Shown here: piece after piece, positions 47,500 to 56,729 of the stretch
Layout: each line of letters starts with the position of its first letter
Numbering within the stretch: position 1 is the stretch's first letter
From: DUQW01 sp050953825
GTDB lineage: Bacteria; Bacillota_I; Bacilli_A; Acholeplasmatales; Acholeplasmataceae
Length of the DNA stretch: 64,000 nt
Assembly: GCA_050953825.1 (NCBI GenBank)
Contig: JBMNNF010000003.1
Location: 1 to 64,000 of the forward strand
Reading direction: 5' to 3'
Program-made: the position numbers and the translations under genes
Notes under the pieces: model-generated
Databases searched by the model: none
What the model saw: the letters and a program-made list of their open reading frames with translations, nothing else
Told to the model about the DNA's origin: nothing

Positions 47500-49085
47500 A
47501 TTTAAAGCCACCATATTGGATGGATACTTAGCATCACCATATGGTGCGTAATTAACTAGCATTTATTTAAAGCCACCATATTGGATGGATACTTAACTAT
47601 ACGGTTTTCCGTAGTGTAAACATTTATAATTTAAAGCCACCATATTGGATGGATACAATCATAATTTCACCCCCCTTTTTATAACCCAAAGTTATTTAAA
47701 GCCACCATATTGGATGGATACCTAACCCTTTACTTAATTTTATAGTATTATCTATTGTTATTTAAAGCCACCATATTGGATGGATACTAATAATTCGTCA
47801 ATGTCGTCAAGTTCAATAATCTATTTAAAGCCACCATATTGGATGGATACATTAAAATTAATATCTTTAAAAACAGATCTACTTTCAATTTAAAGCCACC
47901 ATATTGGATGGATACTCAGGATTAGTGTTAGTGATTGCCGATAAACTCATCAATTTAAAGCCACCATATTGGATGGATACTTATATTCCATATTCTTTTT
48001 CAATGCTCCTTAATTCATTTAAAGCCACCATATTGGATGGATACCTATCTTTTGTTTTACCACGATATGCTTGTGAGTATTGATTTAAAGCCACCATATT
48101 GGATGGATACTTTAATAAACTACTCGCTGTATCTTTTAATCTTTCTTCATTTAAAGCCACCATATTGGATGGATACAAACTTAAATCGCCACTTACTAAT
48201 ACTTTTGTTCCTTATTTAAAGCCACCATATTGGATGGATACATACCGTGTTCCAAAATCTCCACAACTCATGTCGATAAATTTAAAGCCACCATATTGGA
48301 TGGATACTTAATTCAAGTGTGTCTTCATCTACTCTTGTATAAAATTTAAAGCCACCATATTGGATGGATACAATACGAAATAAGCCGATTGTGTTTTTGT
48401 TTTAATTTATTTAAAGCCACCATATTGGATGGATACTATTTCTTTTTTTAGTGTGTCGCTTGATACTCTGTTAATTTAAAGCCACCATATTGGATGGATA
48501 CTGTAAAAGATATTTAGCACTATAAAATCTTGCTTCATTATTTAAAGCCACCATATTGGATGGATACTTTACTTATTATAATGTACCCCAAAGTACCTCA
48601 TCTGATTTAAAGCCACCATATTGGATGGATACCCATTATCAATACCAGTAGAATAAGCCGTAATATCAATATTTAAAGCCACCATATTGGATGGATACCC
48701 TCTTTGTGTTCTCTTTCTGATTGGATTCCATTTTTATTTAAAGCCACCATATTGGATGGATACTAATAAGTAATTACCATCAAGGTCAAACAAGCCTTAT
48801 TTAAAGCCACCATATTGGATGGATACTCATAAGGTGCTTTGCTATATCCTGAACCAACTAAATATTTAAAGCCACCATATTGGATGGATACTGTTTAAGA
48901 TTAATATTCAATACTTCTTTTGATAATAATTTAAAGCCACCATATTGGATGGATACACTTTAGAATAATCGTATTTATTTCCGTGAATTTCGCTATTTAA
49001 AGTCACCATATTGGATGGATACTAAACTTTTGCGTGATCAAGTTCTAAATCTAAATCATTTAAAGCCACCATATTGGACGGATGT
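47500..49085 (+). CRISPR. Type III-A CRISPR array, 25 repeats and 24 spacers
   Basis: A 28-base repeat, ATTTAAAGCCACCATATTGG then ATGGATAC, starts at 47500 and recurs at 65-66 base steps. Spacers are 36-38 bases. Almost all repeats are identical. The one at 48995 has AAGTCACC for AAGCCACC, and the last (49058-49085) has GGACGGATG, decayed as expected at the leader-distal end. The array lies directly after cas1-cas2. All spacers I read are different. Several look like stretches of coding DNA read on the complementary strand. Confidence 0.97.
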
Positions 49086-49430
49086 TGAAAAGAAATGTAT
49101 ATTTGAAAATGATTTCTATTCTTCAAAACGGTTTATTATGAAAAACGTTTATAAATTTATAAAGACAGATGAACCACTATGAACACATATAAAGTTGTAT
49201 ATTATTTAGAAATGTTATCAATACCACTTGAATCAAAATTTACTGTTAGCGATATTGAACATAACCATAGAAGTTAGCCAAAATATATCATCTTGATATG
49301 AATGAAGTTGATAACTCTCATCCGCGATTTATTAAAATAAAAAAGCAGGAGACTATGATATGATACCTCCAAAGCAGATACATGAAATAAATAAAATAAT
49401 CTATACTTTATTTGTTAAATTAATAGCAAA
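49086..49430. other. Gene-free stretch with an IS end relic
   Basis: No intact gene is visible. At 49357-49410 the sequence TATGATACCTCCAAAGCAGA followed by TACATGAAAT closely matches the relic at about 18113-18142, so it is probably an old IS end. Short broken frames (for example MNTYKVVYYLEMLSIPLESK on the plus strand near 49180) suggest decayed coding DNA. Confidence 0.4.
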
Positions 49431-49466
49431 AAAAGACATATCACATTGAGGTGCGATATGTCTTTT
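49431..49466. terminator. Bidirectional terminator
   Basis: AAAAGACATATC and GATATGTCTTTT arms (12 bp) enclose a 12-base loop. It closes the GGDEF gene on the minus strand. Confidence 0.7.
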
Positions 49467-49486
49467 CAATTTTAAATGTTACTTAT

Positions 49487-49642
49487 TTATTCTTTTCGGC
49501 TTTTGAGTGCTTTTTGTTCATACATTAGTTGATCTAATTCGTGGAAGAAGTAATCTAAGTTGTTGGTATGATTAGTGTTGCAGTTTGAGAGTCCCATAGA
49601 AACGGATAATTTATATGGTTTTTCTGATGTTTCGTTAAACTC
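49487..49642 (-). pseudogene. In-frame 3' remainder of the GGDEF gene
   Basis: These 51 codons plus a stop follow the TGA in the same frame and keep GGDEF C-terminal features (YKLSVSMGLS and DQLMYEQKALKSRK). They would be translated only by read-through, or if the TGA is not real. Confidence 0.65.
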
Positions 49643-50626
49643 TCATAATTGTTCATTAATTGTTACAGAAAGCTCTTTGATTTCAGTTTCTGTTCCACCG
49701 ATATGGAGAACAACAAATTCATCACCGCCAACACGGAAAGCAATTGTATCAGCTGTGTTAGTGTTTGTTAAAATTCGACCGAAACTTCGGATGGCGTCAT
49801 CACCAACTGAATGACCAAATTCATCGTTGATGAGTTTGAAATCATCGATGTCCATCATGATGGCACCAATGAACCGATTTCTTCGATTACGTGTCAGTTT
49901 TTCAACCATAAAACCGAAGTACTTTCGGTTATATAATCCTGAAAGTTCATCTTCATAGGCATTTTGATTGGCTAAATGCAGTTGGACAAACAACAGCGCA
50001 ACACTTGTACAGAGCCATCCGATGGATAAGCCATAAAATAAACCTTGAGCTATTGTTCCTAAAAGTGAAGGTAACACGAAGTAGTGAACTGGGAAAAAGC
50101 GAATATGACCGTTTCGCTTAACAGCGAGAATTGCAAGAACTAGAGTTATTACAAAACAGATAAATATAAATATGTATGATAAAAAGACTATACTTCCTCG
50201 CTGATACTCATTTTGTTCAATGATTGAAAAGAGAAGACCCACACCAAATAAGTCACAGATGACAAACACAACTAAAATAGCATATGGAATAATCAAGACC
50301 TTAAACCATCTTTTTATTCGCTTCATACTTCGGAAAATTCGAATATCAACGAACAAGACCCAAAGCACGGCTACGCAACTTGAGGCTAGGAAAAGATATG
50401 AATTAGTGAGATATTGAAGAATAGTAATTATAATTCCTGGTTTTTTATCTACTAAAAAAGTTGCTGTTTCTGCAATCAGCGCAAAGAAAGTTATCCATAT
50501 CATTGCGTCAAATATTTGCCCACCTAGGTGTTTTTCTTTTCTTATTTCGATTCGGGATAGCATAGTCACAATCAGCACGAGTATACCGACTGCGTTAGCA
50601 ACTATAATCTCCTGCAGTACAATCAT
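49643..50626 (-). CDS. Membrane GGDEF protein, cut short by TGA
   Basis: The protein has about seven membrane helices (residues 1-215) and then a diguanylate cyclase domain: DELSGLYNRKYF, MMDIDDFKLINDEFGHSVGD and an intact GGDEF at 300-304. It would make cyclic-di-GMP. Translation stops at TGA 49643-49645 after NEQL. The same frame then continues with EFNETSEKPYKLSVSMGL...LDYFFHELDQLMYEQK, the normal end of the domain, to TAA 49487-49489 (379 codons). So the gene has one nonsense codon, probably from Trp TGG, or this is a base error. The truncated domain lacks its last strand and helix. Confidence 0.8.
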   Translation of the reverse strand: MIVLQEIIVANAVGILVLIVTMLSRIEIRKEKHLGGQIFDAMIWITFFALIAETATFLVDKKPGIIITILQYLTNSYLFLASSCVAVLWVLFVDIRIFRSMKRIKRWFKVLIIPYAILVVFVICDLFGVGLLFSIIEQNEYQRGSIVFLSYIFIFICFVITLVLAILAVKRNGHIRFFPVHYFVLPSLLGTIAQGLFYGLSIGWLCTSVALLFVQLHLANQNAYEDELSGLYNRKYFGFMVEKLTRNRRNRFIGAIMMDIDDFKLINDEFGHSVGDDAIRSFGRILTNTNTADTIAFRVGGDEFVVLHIGGTETEIKELSVTINEQL

Positions 50627-50775
50627 TTTTCACCGCCCCCATAACACTCTGATAGTTTATCCTATATAGATAATAATACAAAATTGTTAAAATTGCAACA
50701 AAATCTAACTCATTTATTAGGCTGACACATCATTTTTTACATTTTACGATATAGTTTATCTAACTATAATAAATA

Positions 50776-50821
50776 AGAAAGAAAGTAGCATTTCAAAGGC
50801 GTGAAAAGCTACCTTCTTTTA
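50776..50821. terminator. Terminator between the GGDEF and MFS genes
   Basis: AAAGAA-a-GTAGC pairs with GCTAC-c-TTCTTT across an 18-base loop. It closes the MFS gene on the minus strand. Confidence 0.6.
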
Positions 50822-50841
50822 TAATGACGCTTTAATTTATA

Positions 50842-52038
50842 TTAAGTCTCACTTTCAAGTGAGATGTTTGTAACAACTGTTTCACTAGTTGACTTTCTTC
50901 TATAAAATAAAGAAAGTAAAAATGAAACAAATAATAATGATGATAAAGCGATAAATAGTGCTATCGCATTAAATTCATAAATAAACCCAGCTATGACCGG
51001 TCCAATAATGGCTCCTAGTGAAATTCCACTTTGATGCATTCCCATTAAAAGACCGCTACTGACAGTTTTATTTTCACTAACATGGTTAACTAAAGACGGG
51101 TCATAAATCGCTTTACTAATAATGTAGGCGATATAAATGGTAAAGAGATAAGTCATGATATATTTATTTGGCAAGACAAAGGTTAATAGTGAAAAAACAC
51201 TGGCAGCTAATAAACTAAAAATTATTAGAGTTATGGGTTTAAATTTGCGATTAAGAAGTGGAACTAATAAAAGAGTAATCCCAATTCCAACAAGACCGTG
51301 AATGAATCCCATATTACCGACAACATCAGTACCTCTTCCAATTTCAATGACATATCTTTCAATAAAACGTTGAAAAGTTGAAAAGGCAATACTAGAAATA
51401 ACAATTATCACAAAGAGTAGAATAAATGTTGGGGAGAGTTTTCCAATGTCACCAATTTGGCGTAAAACTCCTTTTTTCTTCTCTTTAGTTCCTTCAGGTT
51501 TTTTAGTATCTAATAATAGAGTGGCCAACGCCATTATGATACAGAATATTCCTTGGAAGTAAATAACTTGATTATTTGCCCAAAAATTATTAGCCATATG
51601 ACCACCGAAGAGGAAAGCTACCGATCCTCCAAAAGCATTCAACGCTACGGCTAGCGTTAATAAAGCTTTTTTGTTGTCGAAGTCTTCATCTTCAGCAATA
51701 TAAGCGTAAGCATTAGACATAATCGCTCCTGAGAAGAATCCAGCTAAAAATCGAGCAAATAAGATTGTCCCTGGAGTAGAGAAATAGGCAAATAAGGTTT
51801 GAGCAATCCCATATCCAATATACCCAATCATCATCACATATTTTCTTTTAACACGGTTACCAAAGTTACCCCAGTACGGAGCTGTAAGAAATATTCCTAA
51901 CTGCATTGCTGCATAAAAGATGCCAAACCAAATGGCATTGATTCCTAATTCTTGTAAATATTTAGAGGTAACGGGATGTGCCAAATTTTGGGCAAATCCA
52001 GTTATAAATACAAATGCTAAAATTATAAATTTTTTCAT
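50842..52038 (-). CDS. MFS transporter
   Basis: ATG 52038 lies 10 bases after AGAAGG; an in-frame TTG at 52047 is too close to the ribosome site. The 398-residue protein has 12 hydrophobic helices. The MFS loop-2 motif appears as GNFGNRVKRKYVMMIGYIGY, with GAIMSNAYAYIAE after it. It is probably a drug or small-molecule exporter of the DHA1 type; the substrate cannot be told from sequence. Confidence 0.88.
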   Translation of the reverse strand: MKKFIILAFVFITGFAQNLAHPVTSKYLQELGINAIWFGIFYAAMQLGIFLTAPYWGNFGNRVKRKYVMMIGYIGYGIAQTLFAYFSTPGTILFARFLAGFFSGAIMSNAYAYIAEDEDFDNKKALLTLAVALNAFGGSVAFLFGGHMANNFWANNQVIYFQGIFCIIMALATLLLDTKKPEGTKEKKKGVLRQIGDIGKLSPTFILLFVIIVISSIAFSTFQRFIERYVIEIGRGTDVVGNMGFIHGLVGIGITLLLVPLLNRKFKPITLIIFSLLAASVFSLLTFVLPNKYIMTYLFTIYIAYIISKAIYDPSLVNHVSENKTVSSGLLMGMHQSGISLGAIIGPVIAGFIYEFNAIALFIALSSLLFVSFLLSLFYRRKSTSETVVTNISLESET

Positions 52039-52074
52039 TTTTATCAATCCTTCTATAGCTATTCTATCTCATTA

Positions 52075-52134
52075 AAACAACCCAAGGAGGTATCTATTTT
52101 TTATTTAAAAAAGATACACTTGGGATTGTTTTTG
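52075..52134. terminator. Long hairpin upstream of the MFS gene
   Basis: AACAACCCAAG and CTTGGGATTGTT arms enclose inner TATC/GATA pairs, with T-runs on both sides. It may end the doc transcript or act as an attenuator in the MFS leader. Confidence 0.5.
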
Positions 52135-52195
52135 GTTGCACCTATACTATTATATAGTATTTAATTATTTTTTCATCTAATTTACTTAATATTTA

Positions 52196-52582
52196 CTAAG
52201 TAAGCGTTTTATTGTTTTTTTCTATTAAAATGTTAAGAAGTTCTTCATAAGAAAGATTACCGGCAGCGATGAAATAAGCTATTTTTTTAATTTCTTCATT
52301 GATAAATTTAATTGATATACCATTTACTTCTAAAAAGGATAACATAATGAAAAAGCCAATCCTTTTATTTCCATCAATAAAAGGATGATTTGAGATTAAA
52401 CCATAACCTAATTGAGCCACTTTTTCAAATTTGGTGGGAAATAGTTCATTTCCGCTAAATGTTTGATAAGGAGTTTCAATGGCTGATTCTAATAAACTAT
52501 CATCTCTAATGCCAAAAACGCCACCAGTGGATTCTATTAAATATTTATATAAAAGAAGAACTCTGTCCTTATCAAATTTTAT
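52196..52582 (-). pseudogene. doc: doc-type (Fic family) toxin gene without a usual start codon
   Basis: The frame reads KFDKDRVLLLYKYLIESTGG, then VFGIRDDSLLESAIETPYQT and HPFIDGNKRIGFFIM. This is a complete Doc protein of about 128 residues with the Fic motif HPFxxGNKR; Doc phosphorylates EF-Tu. The only codon where an ATG would be expected is ATA (52582-52580), with an in-frame stop just before it and no good ribosome site. A GTG at 52420 would give only the last 74 residues. No phd antitoxin gene is adjacent; an FtsX fragment on the other strand lies there instead. Confidence 0.7.
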
Positions 52583-52587
52583 GTTTC

Positions 52588-53055
52588 TTTATTTTCTTTG
52601 CAGCATTATGTTTTTCAATGCTCATTCAAATGTCAATGAATATGAAGGAATTAGGTTCTGATCAGTTCGCTTGGATTATGATTGTCATTGGGATAGTTTT
52701 AGGATTTGTTATATTACTAATGTCGTTATCAACAGTTATTAAAGGTAATAGTAAAACTATCGCAATGATGAAAGTATTTGGTTATACATCAAAAGAATAT
52801 AGTAGATCTATTTTAGGGGGATATCGACCAATAGCTTATATTGGATTTGCATTGGGGACTATCTTCCAATATGTCGAACTTAAAATGATAGTTAATATAG
52901 TTTATAAAGATTTTGATAACATACCAGAATTAAAGTTTAATTTTAAAGGATTATTAATTACACTAGTTATTTTTATGATAGCTTATGAAGTTATTATGTT
53001 AATTTATTCTAAAAAAACAGAAAGACAACCAATTAAAGAGATAATGTTAGAGTAG
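52588..53055 (+). pseudogene. FtsX-type ABC permease, C-terminal fragment
   Basis: The frame has three to four hydrophobic helices and FtsX features (TIAMMKVFGYTSKEYSRSIL, then the last helix and KTERQPIKEIMLE). An intact permease has several hundred residues more. The fragment begins abruptly next to the doc remnant, so both were probably trimmed by one deletion. ATG 52618 has no ribosome site. Confidence 0.7.
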
Positions 53056-53195
53056 TCATAGATAAAGTAATATTATAGTTAACTTGATGAATGATATATA
53101 ACGCAATTATTATATATTGGTATTTTAATCACCACAATTGTGTTAAACCATACGTGGTATAATGATAATGTAACTGTAACAAGGAGTGAATGCTT

Positions 53196-53693
53196 GTGAT
53201 TACATGGGAAATATATAATGAAAAAGAACATAAAGAAATTGATCAATGGATTTTACAAAGATATTCATCCAATAGTGGACTCATTAATGAATTTGCTTTA
53301 TTTTATGAGCCATTATCAAAAATAGTTAAATGGTATCACGATAATCCCAATCAAATGAGCAATCTATTTGATTTAATATTGGTTGCTAGAGAAAAAAATA
53401 AAATAATTGGATTTATCATTATCAATTATTTTACTGAGAATAATAAAAAAACAATTGGGATTAATCCAATTGTTGTCGAACCTAATTTAATTGGTATAGG
53501 TTATGGGACAAAAATGATAAAAGATATCATCAGTAAAAAGGGAAAAATATTTGACATGGATCCCAACGATTTGTATGTTACAGTATCGGTGAATAATGAT
53601 ATGGCTAATAAGATGTTTCAAGCGTTGAGTTTTAAAATTGTTGGTTATTCACCAAATAATGATTTTATTTATTATACATACGATTTAAGATAA
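53196..53693 (+). CDS. GNAT-family N-acetyltransferase
   Basis: GTG 53196 lies 9 bases after AAGGAG; ATG 53190 is too close. The 165-residue protein has the GNAT fold: NKIIGFIIINYF, GINPIVVEPNLIGIGYGTKM (acetyl-CoA loop VxPxxxGxGxGxxM) and SVNNDMANKMFQALSFKIVG. The substrate is unknown. TATAAT at 53158-53163 is a likely -10 box. Confidence 0.82.
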   Translation: MITWEIYNEKEHKEIDQWILQRYSSNSGLINEFALFYEPLSKIVKWYHDNPNQMSNLFDLILVAREKNKIIGFIIINYFTENNKKTIGINPIVVEPNLIGIGYGTKMIKDIISKKGKIFDMDPNDLYVTVSVNNDMANKMFQALSFKIVGYSPNNDFIYYTYDLR

Positions 53694-53716
53694 AAACGGC
53701 TTATTAGAGCCGTTTT
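53693..53716. terminator. Bidirectional terminator
   Basis: AAAACGGC and GCCGTTTT arms lie between the convergent GNAT and nitrilase-family genes. Confidence 0.7.
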
Positions 53717-53725
53717 ACGTTTATA

Positions 53726-54454
53726 TTATGAAGTTAAATCAAATTCTAAAACACCAATCGTTCCTATTTTCAAATAATGTAGAATATTATTGTTTTTAAA
53801 TACTACTGCACCACCACATGAGGTCTCGCTATGATCATTAATTAGTAATAGTGGCACTTTAATATCTTTTGATCTTTCTTGATAGTCTTGTATTTCTAAA
53901 TTAAATTGTGCGATGGTGTAATCTAAATGGTTGGGCCATAAGATGGTATCAATTTTTTCTTTGTTGATAATCTCCATGGCTTTTTCTTTAATATTATCAT
54001 CCCATAAGTCACCACAAATTAAAGTTATGAAGTTGTAGTTATTTAATGTAAACGGAATAATTTCCGTTCCTTCTTTATAATAATGATTAGTTTTGGAGGT
54101 GACTTTCCATCCGGTTGATAATCTTCGATAGTTATTGACTAATTCACCATTGTTATTGATAATCATATAACTACAATATAAATCGTAGTTATCTGTTTCA
54201 TAATAACCAAAACCGACGGCAGTATTATATTTTTTACACGCTTTTTTAATTTGGTTTAAAATAGAATCATTTCGGTTAATTGTGATAGTAATATCTTCAA
54301 AATAATTCCAAGTTAAACTGTTGAAACCTTGTAAAAAAGCTTCTGAAAATAGTAAAAAATCTAAGTGTTGGTAATCGCTTAGAAATTTTATGATAGTATT
54401 AATATTTTCTTCAATTTTATTATGCGAATAAGCACTAACTAAACCAATCTTCAT
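53726..54454 (-). CDS. Carbon-nitrogen (nitrilase family) hydrolase
   Basis: ATG 54454 (MKIGLVSAYSH) gives 242 residues. The catalytic triad is visible: Glu in LLFSEAFLQGF, Lys in RLSTGWK and Cys in LICGDLWDD. It would hydrolyse an amide or nitrile in the cytoplasm; the substrate is not evident. TATAAT lies at 54469-54464 on the minus strand, which puts the transcript start only a few bases before ATG. No Shine-Dalgarno site is present, so the mRNA may be leaderless. Confidence 0.82.
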   Translation of the reverse strand: MKIGLVSAYSHNKIEENINTIIKFLSDYQHLDFLLFSEAFLQGFNSLTWNYFEDITITINRNDSILNQIKKACKKYNTAVGFGYYETDNYDLYCSYMIINNNGELVNNYRRLSTGWKVTSKTNHYYKEGTEIIPFTLNNYNFITLICGDLWDDNIKEKAMEIINKEKIDTILWPNHLDYTIAQFNLEIQDYQERSKDIKVPLLLINDHSETSCGGAVVFKNNNILHYLKIGTIGVLEFDLTS

Positions 54455-54643
54455 AGTGTTTATATTATACAATAAAAACTAATGATAAATCTATAAATAC
54501 CAAAACGTTTTTATAAAGTCAGTTATATAATTATGGTGATGAAACTCGCTTTATAATCGAATTATGTCGAAAAATGTTATTTATATATTTACCTATTTTT
54601 GAATAAATAATATGATACAATAATCAATAAGGAGTTGTTAATT

Positions 54644-55858
54644 ATGAATTTTAATAAAATTACCGATGATGTCATCAAGGAAACTGATACAATTATTAAT
54701 CAATTTGGTCCAAGATTAGCTGGAACTAAAGCTTCACTTGATACTGCTGATTATTTATATGAAGATGCTAAAGGATATAGTGATAGTGTTTATAAAGAAG
54801 ATTTCTATATCAATAAGGGGGCTTTTCTCGGTTGGATTAATATCTTAGTTGTTGGCTATATTATTGGGCTTGTTTTTTTAATCTTAAAACTTCCTGAAGT
54901 AACATTAGGGCTAACAGTACTTAGTTTGTTAATTTTATATTTTCAATTTATTAGATACTTACCAGTAATTGACTTTTTATTTCCTAAAAGAAAAGCGCGT
55001 AACGTTTTTGGTATTGTTGAACCTAAAGAAAAAGTTAAAAGACAAGTGATTATTAGTGCTCATCACGATAGTGCTCCAGTATTTAATTTTCTAACTTATC
55101 AACCTAAGTTATATAATTTAAGAGTTACTGGATCAATTGTTTTTGTGATTTTAAGTTTATTATTGTCAATTGCTAATATGATAGTTAAATATGTTAGTGG
55201 AGGAAATGACATTTTATATTATGTAACTCTTGGTGTAATTGGTCTTGGCGTTTTACTGGTGGGACAAATGTGGTTTTTTAGAAGTATGAGAAAAGCGACA
55301 CCAGGAGCTGGTGATAATTTAGCTTCAACGCAAATCGCTTTTCAAATGGGCAAATATTTTTATAATTTAAAAGGAACTGACAAAGAATTAAAATATACAA
55401 GAATTATCTTCGCTTCATTTGATGCTGAAGAAGAAGGTTTAAGAGGTGCTAGAGCTTTTGTTAAGGCACATCGAGACAAACTCGTTGAAACTAAAACTTA
55501 TGTTTTAAATATTGAGTGTTTATATGATGAAAATGAACTATTCTTCTTAACTAGCGATATTAACAATAGCGTTAAGCTAAGTAACAATTTAGCATCTACT
55601 TTAGTTAATATCGCAAGAGATCTTGATATTAAAACTCATATGCAGCCGATAGCCGTTTTAACTGGTGGCACTGATGCTGGTGAGTTTGGTAAGATTAATG
55701 TTGAAGCGACTACCATTATGGGGATGCCTTGGAGTAATGATAACCGTAGCGCGGTCTATCATACTCCATACGATACAGTTGATAAAGTTTCAAAAAAGGC
55801 AGTAGCCGATACGATAAATATTTTTTATAATTTCATTATTGAAAAAGATCAAGAATAA
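54644..55858 (+). CDS. M28-family membrane metallopeptidase
   Basis: ATG 54644 lies 9 bases after AAGGAG. The 404-residue protein has M28 zinc-binding motifs: SAHHDSAP, GAGDNLAS, FDAEEEGLRGA and a late YHTPYDTVDK. About four membrane helices are inserted in two pairs (near 65-110 and 165-220). It is likely an aminopeptidase at the membrane. The signature residues are all present. Confidence 0.85.
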   Translation: MNFNKITDDVIKETDTIINQFGPRLAGTKASLDTADYLYEDAKGYSDSVYKEDFYINKGAFLGWINILVVGYIIGLVFLILKLPEVTLGLTVLSLLILYFQFIRYLPVIDFLFPKRKARNVFGIVEPKEKVKRQVIISAHHDSAPVFNFLTYQPKLYNLRVTGSIVFVILSLLLSIANMIVKYVSGGNDILYYVTLGVIGLGVLLVGQMWFFRSMRKATPGAGDNLASTQIAFQMGKYFYNLKGTDKELKYTRIIFASFDAEEEGLRGARAFVKAHRDKLVETKTYVLNIECLYDENELFFLTSDINNSVKLSNNLASTLVNIARDLDIKTHMQPIAVLTGGTDAGEFGKINVEATTIMGMPWSNDNRSAVYHTPYDTVDKVSKKAVADTINIFYNFIIEKDQE

Positions 55859-55864
55859 ACATAA

Positions 55865-55901
55865 AAAAATAAAGCAGACTAATCGGTCTGCTTTATTTTT
55901 G
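55865..55901. terminator. Bidirectional terminator
   Basis: AAAAATAAAGCAGAC and GTCTGCTTTATTTTT (15 bp) lie between two convergent genes. Confidence 0.8.
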
Positions 55902-55913
55902 ATTGGAATTTTA

Positions 55914-56627
55914 TTATTTTAAATCTTTTACATCAGTTACGCCTAGAGCGTTAGTTTTATCAAGGAGATATTTTGCCATATCTTTTTTATTTGAATGCAT
56001 TTTTTTAAGTTCCGAGAAAAAGATTGGTTCTTCAAATAAATAAGTATTATCCCTTGGTCTTAAATAAGAGACAAAGATTGGTAAATCAATTCCCCGTCTT
56101 AAGGCTCTTTCGCAAAGAAGAACAAACCCTGGATAAAATTCTTTTAATTCATCAAAGTATCCTTCTTCAGAGTTTTCTGGGAAAATTACAATATTATCAT
56201 CTTCATTTAAAACTTCTAAACTTTCGGCAATTGATTTTCTAAAACGATAATCGCGGTAAGTTGAAATCAAGCGTAACCCTCGATAAAATAAGTTGGTAAG
56301 TGGAGCTGCGAGTAAACAAAATAATCGAGCTAGATGGATGTTCCATCCTTTTTTACCAACATAATAAGTATTAACCAAATAACGATAGGTACTTCTTAAT
56401 CCGGAGTTCATTTCATAAGTTCCCCAATATCTAATTGGAAAATCAGCATAAAGTTCTAAAGTTAGTGGGACTCTAGCTCCGTAGTGATTCGTTAAAACTA
56501 AACTTTGACTTGTTGGTTTGGCACCTAAAAAGACAAATCTCGGTTTGCGATAACGTAATCTAATTAAGTTTTTAAATCCGCGAAACCATAGTTTACGATC
56601 TTGGCGGAATTTCTTTTTTTCTGACAT
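55914..56627 (-). CDS. PlsC-like acyltransferase, copy 1
   Basis: The 237-residue protein is like 1-acyl-glycerol-3-phosphate acyltransferases. The core reads LVLTNHYGARVPLTLELYAD, and the glycerophosphate-binding motif is IVIFPENSEEGY (FPEGTRS-like). The usual NHx(3-4)D acid is missing: Asn-His-Tyr-Gly-Ala-Arg-Val-Pro. A paralogue at 56730-57458 keeps an Asp. The two share most of their sequence and arose by tandem duplication. The true acceptor lipid is unknown. Confidence 0.72.
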   Translation of the reverse strand: MSEKKKFRQDRKLWFRGFKNLIRLRYRKPRFVFLGAKPTSQSLVLTNHYGARVPLTLELYADFPIRYWGTYEMNSGLRSTYRYLVNTYYVGKKGWNIHLARLFCLLAAPLTNLFYRGLRLISTYRDYRFRKSIAESLEVLNEDDNIVIFPENSEEGYFDELKEFYPGFVLLCERALRRGIDLPIFVSYLRPRDNTYLFEEPIFFSELKKMHSNKKDMAKYLLDKTNALGVTDVKDLK

Positions 56628-56729
56628 ATAGAAATCACCTGTTTAAAAGATATTCACTTAATTTTATCATGAAAAGAAAAAAGTTTATAATTGTGTGAAT
56701 ATGTCTCAATAAACCGAAGCTTACAGCTT

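Noticed and set aside
47981..48311. Short frames inside the CRISPR array (YPSNMVALN or LKPPYWMDT repeats)
   Set aside because: They are translations of the CRISPR repeat itself.
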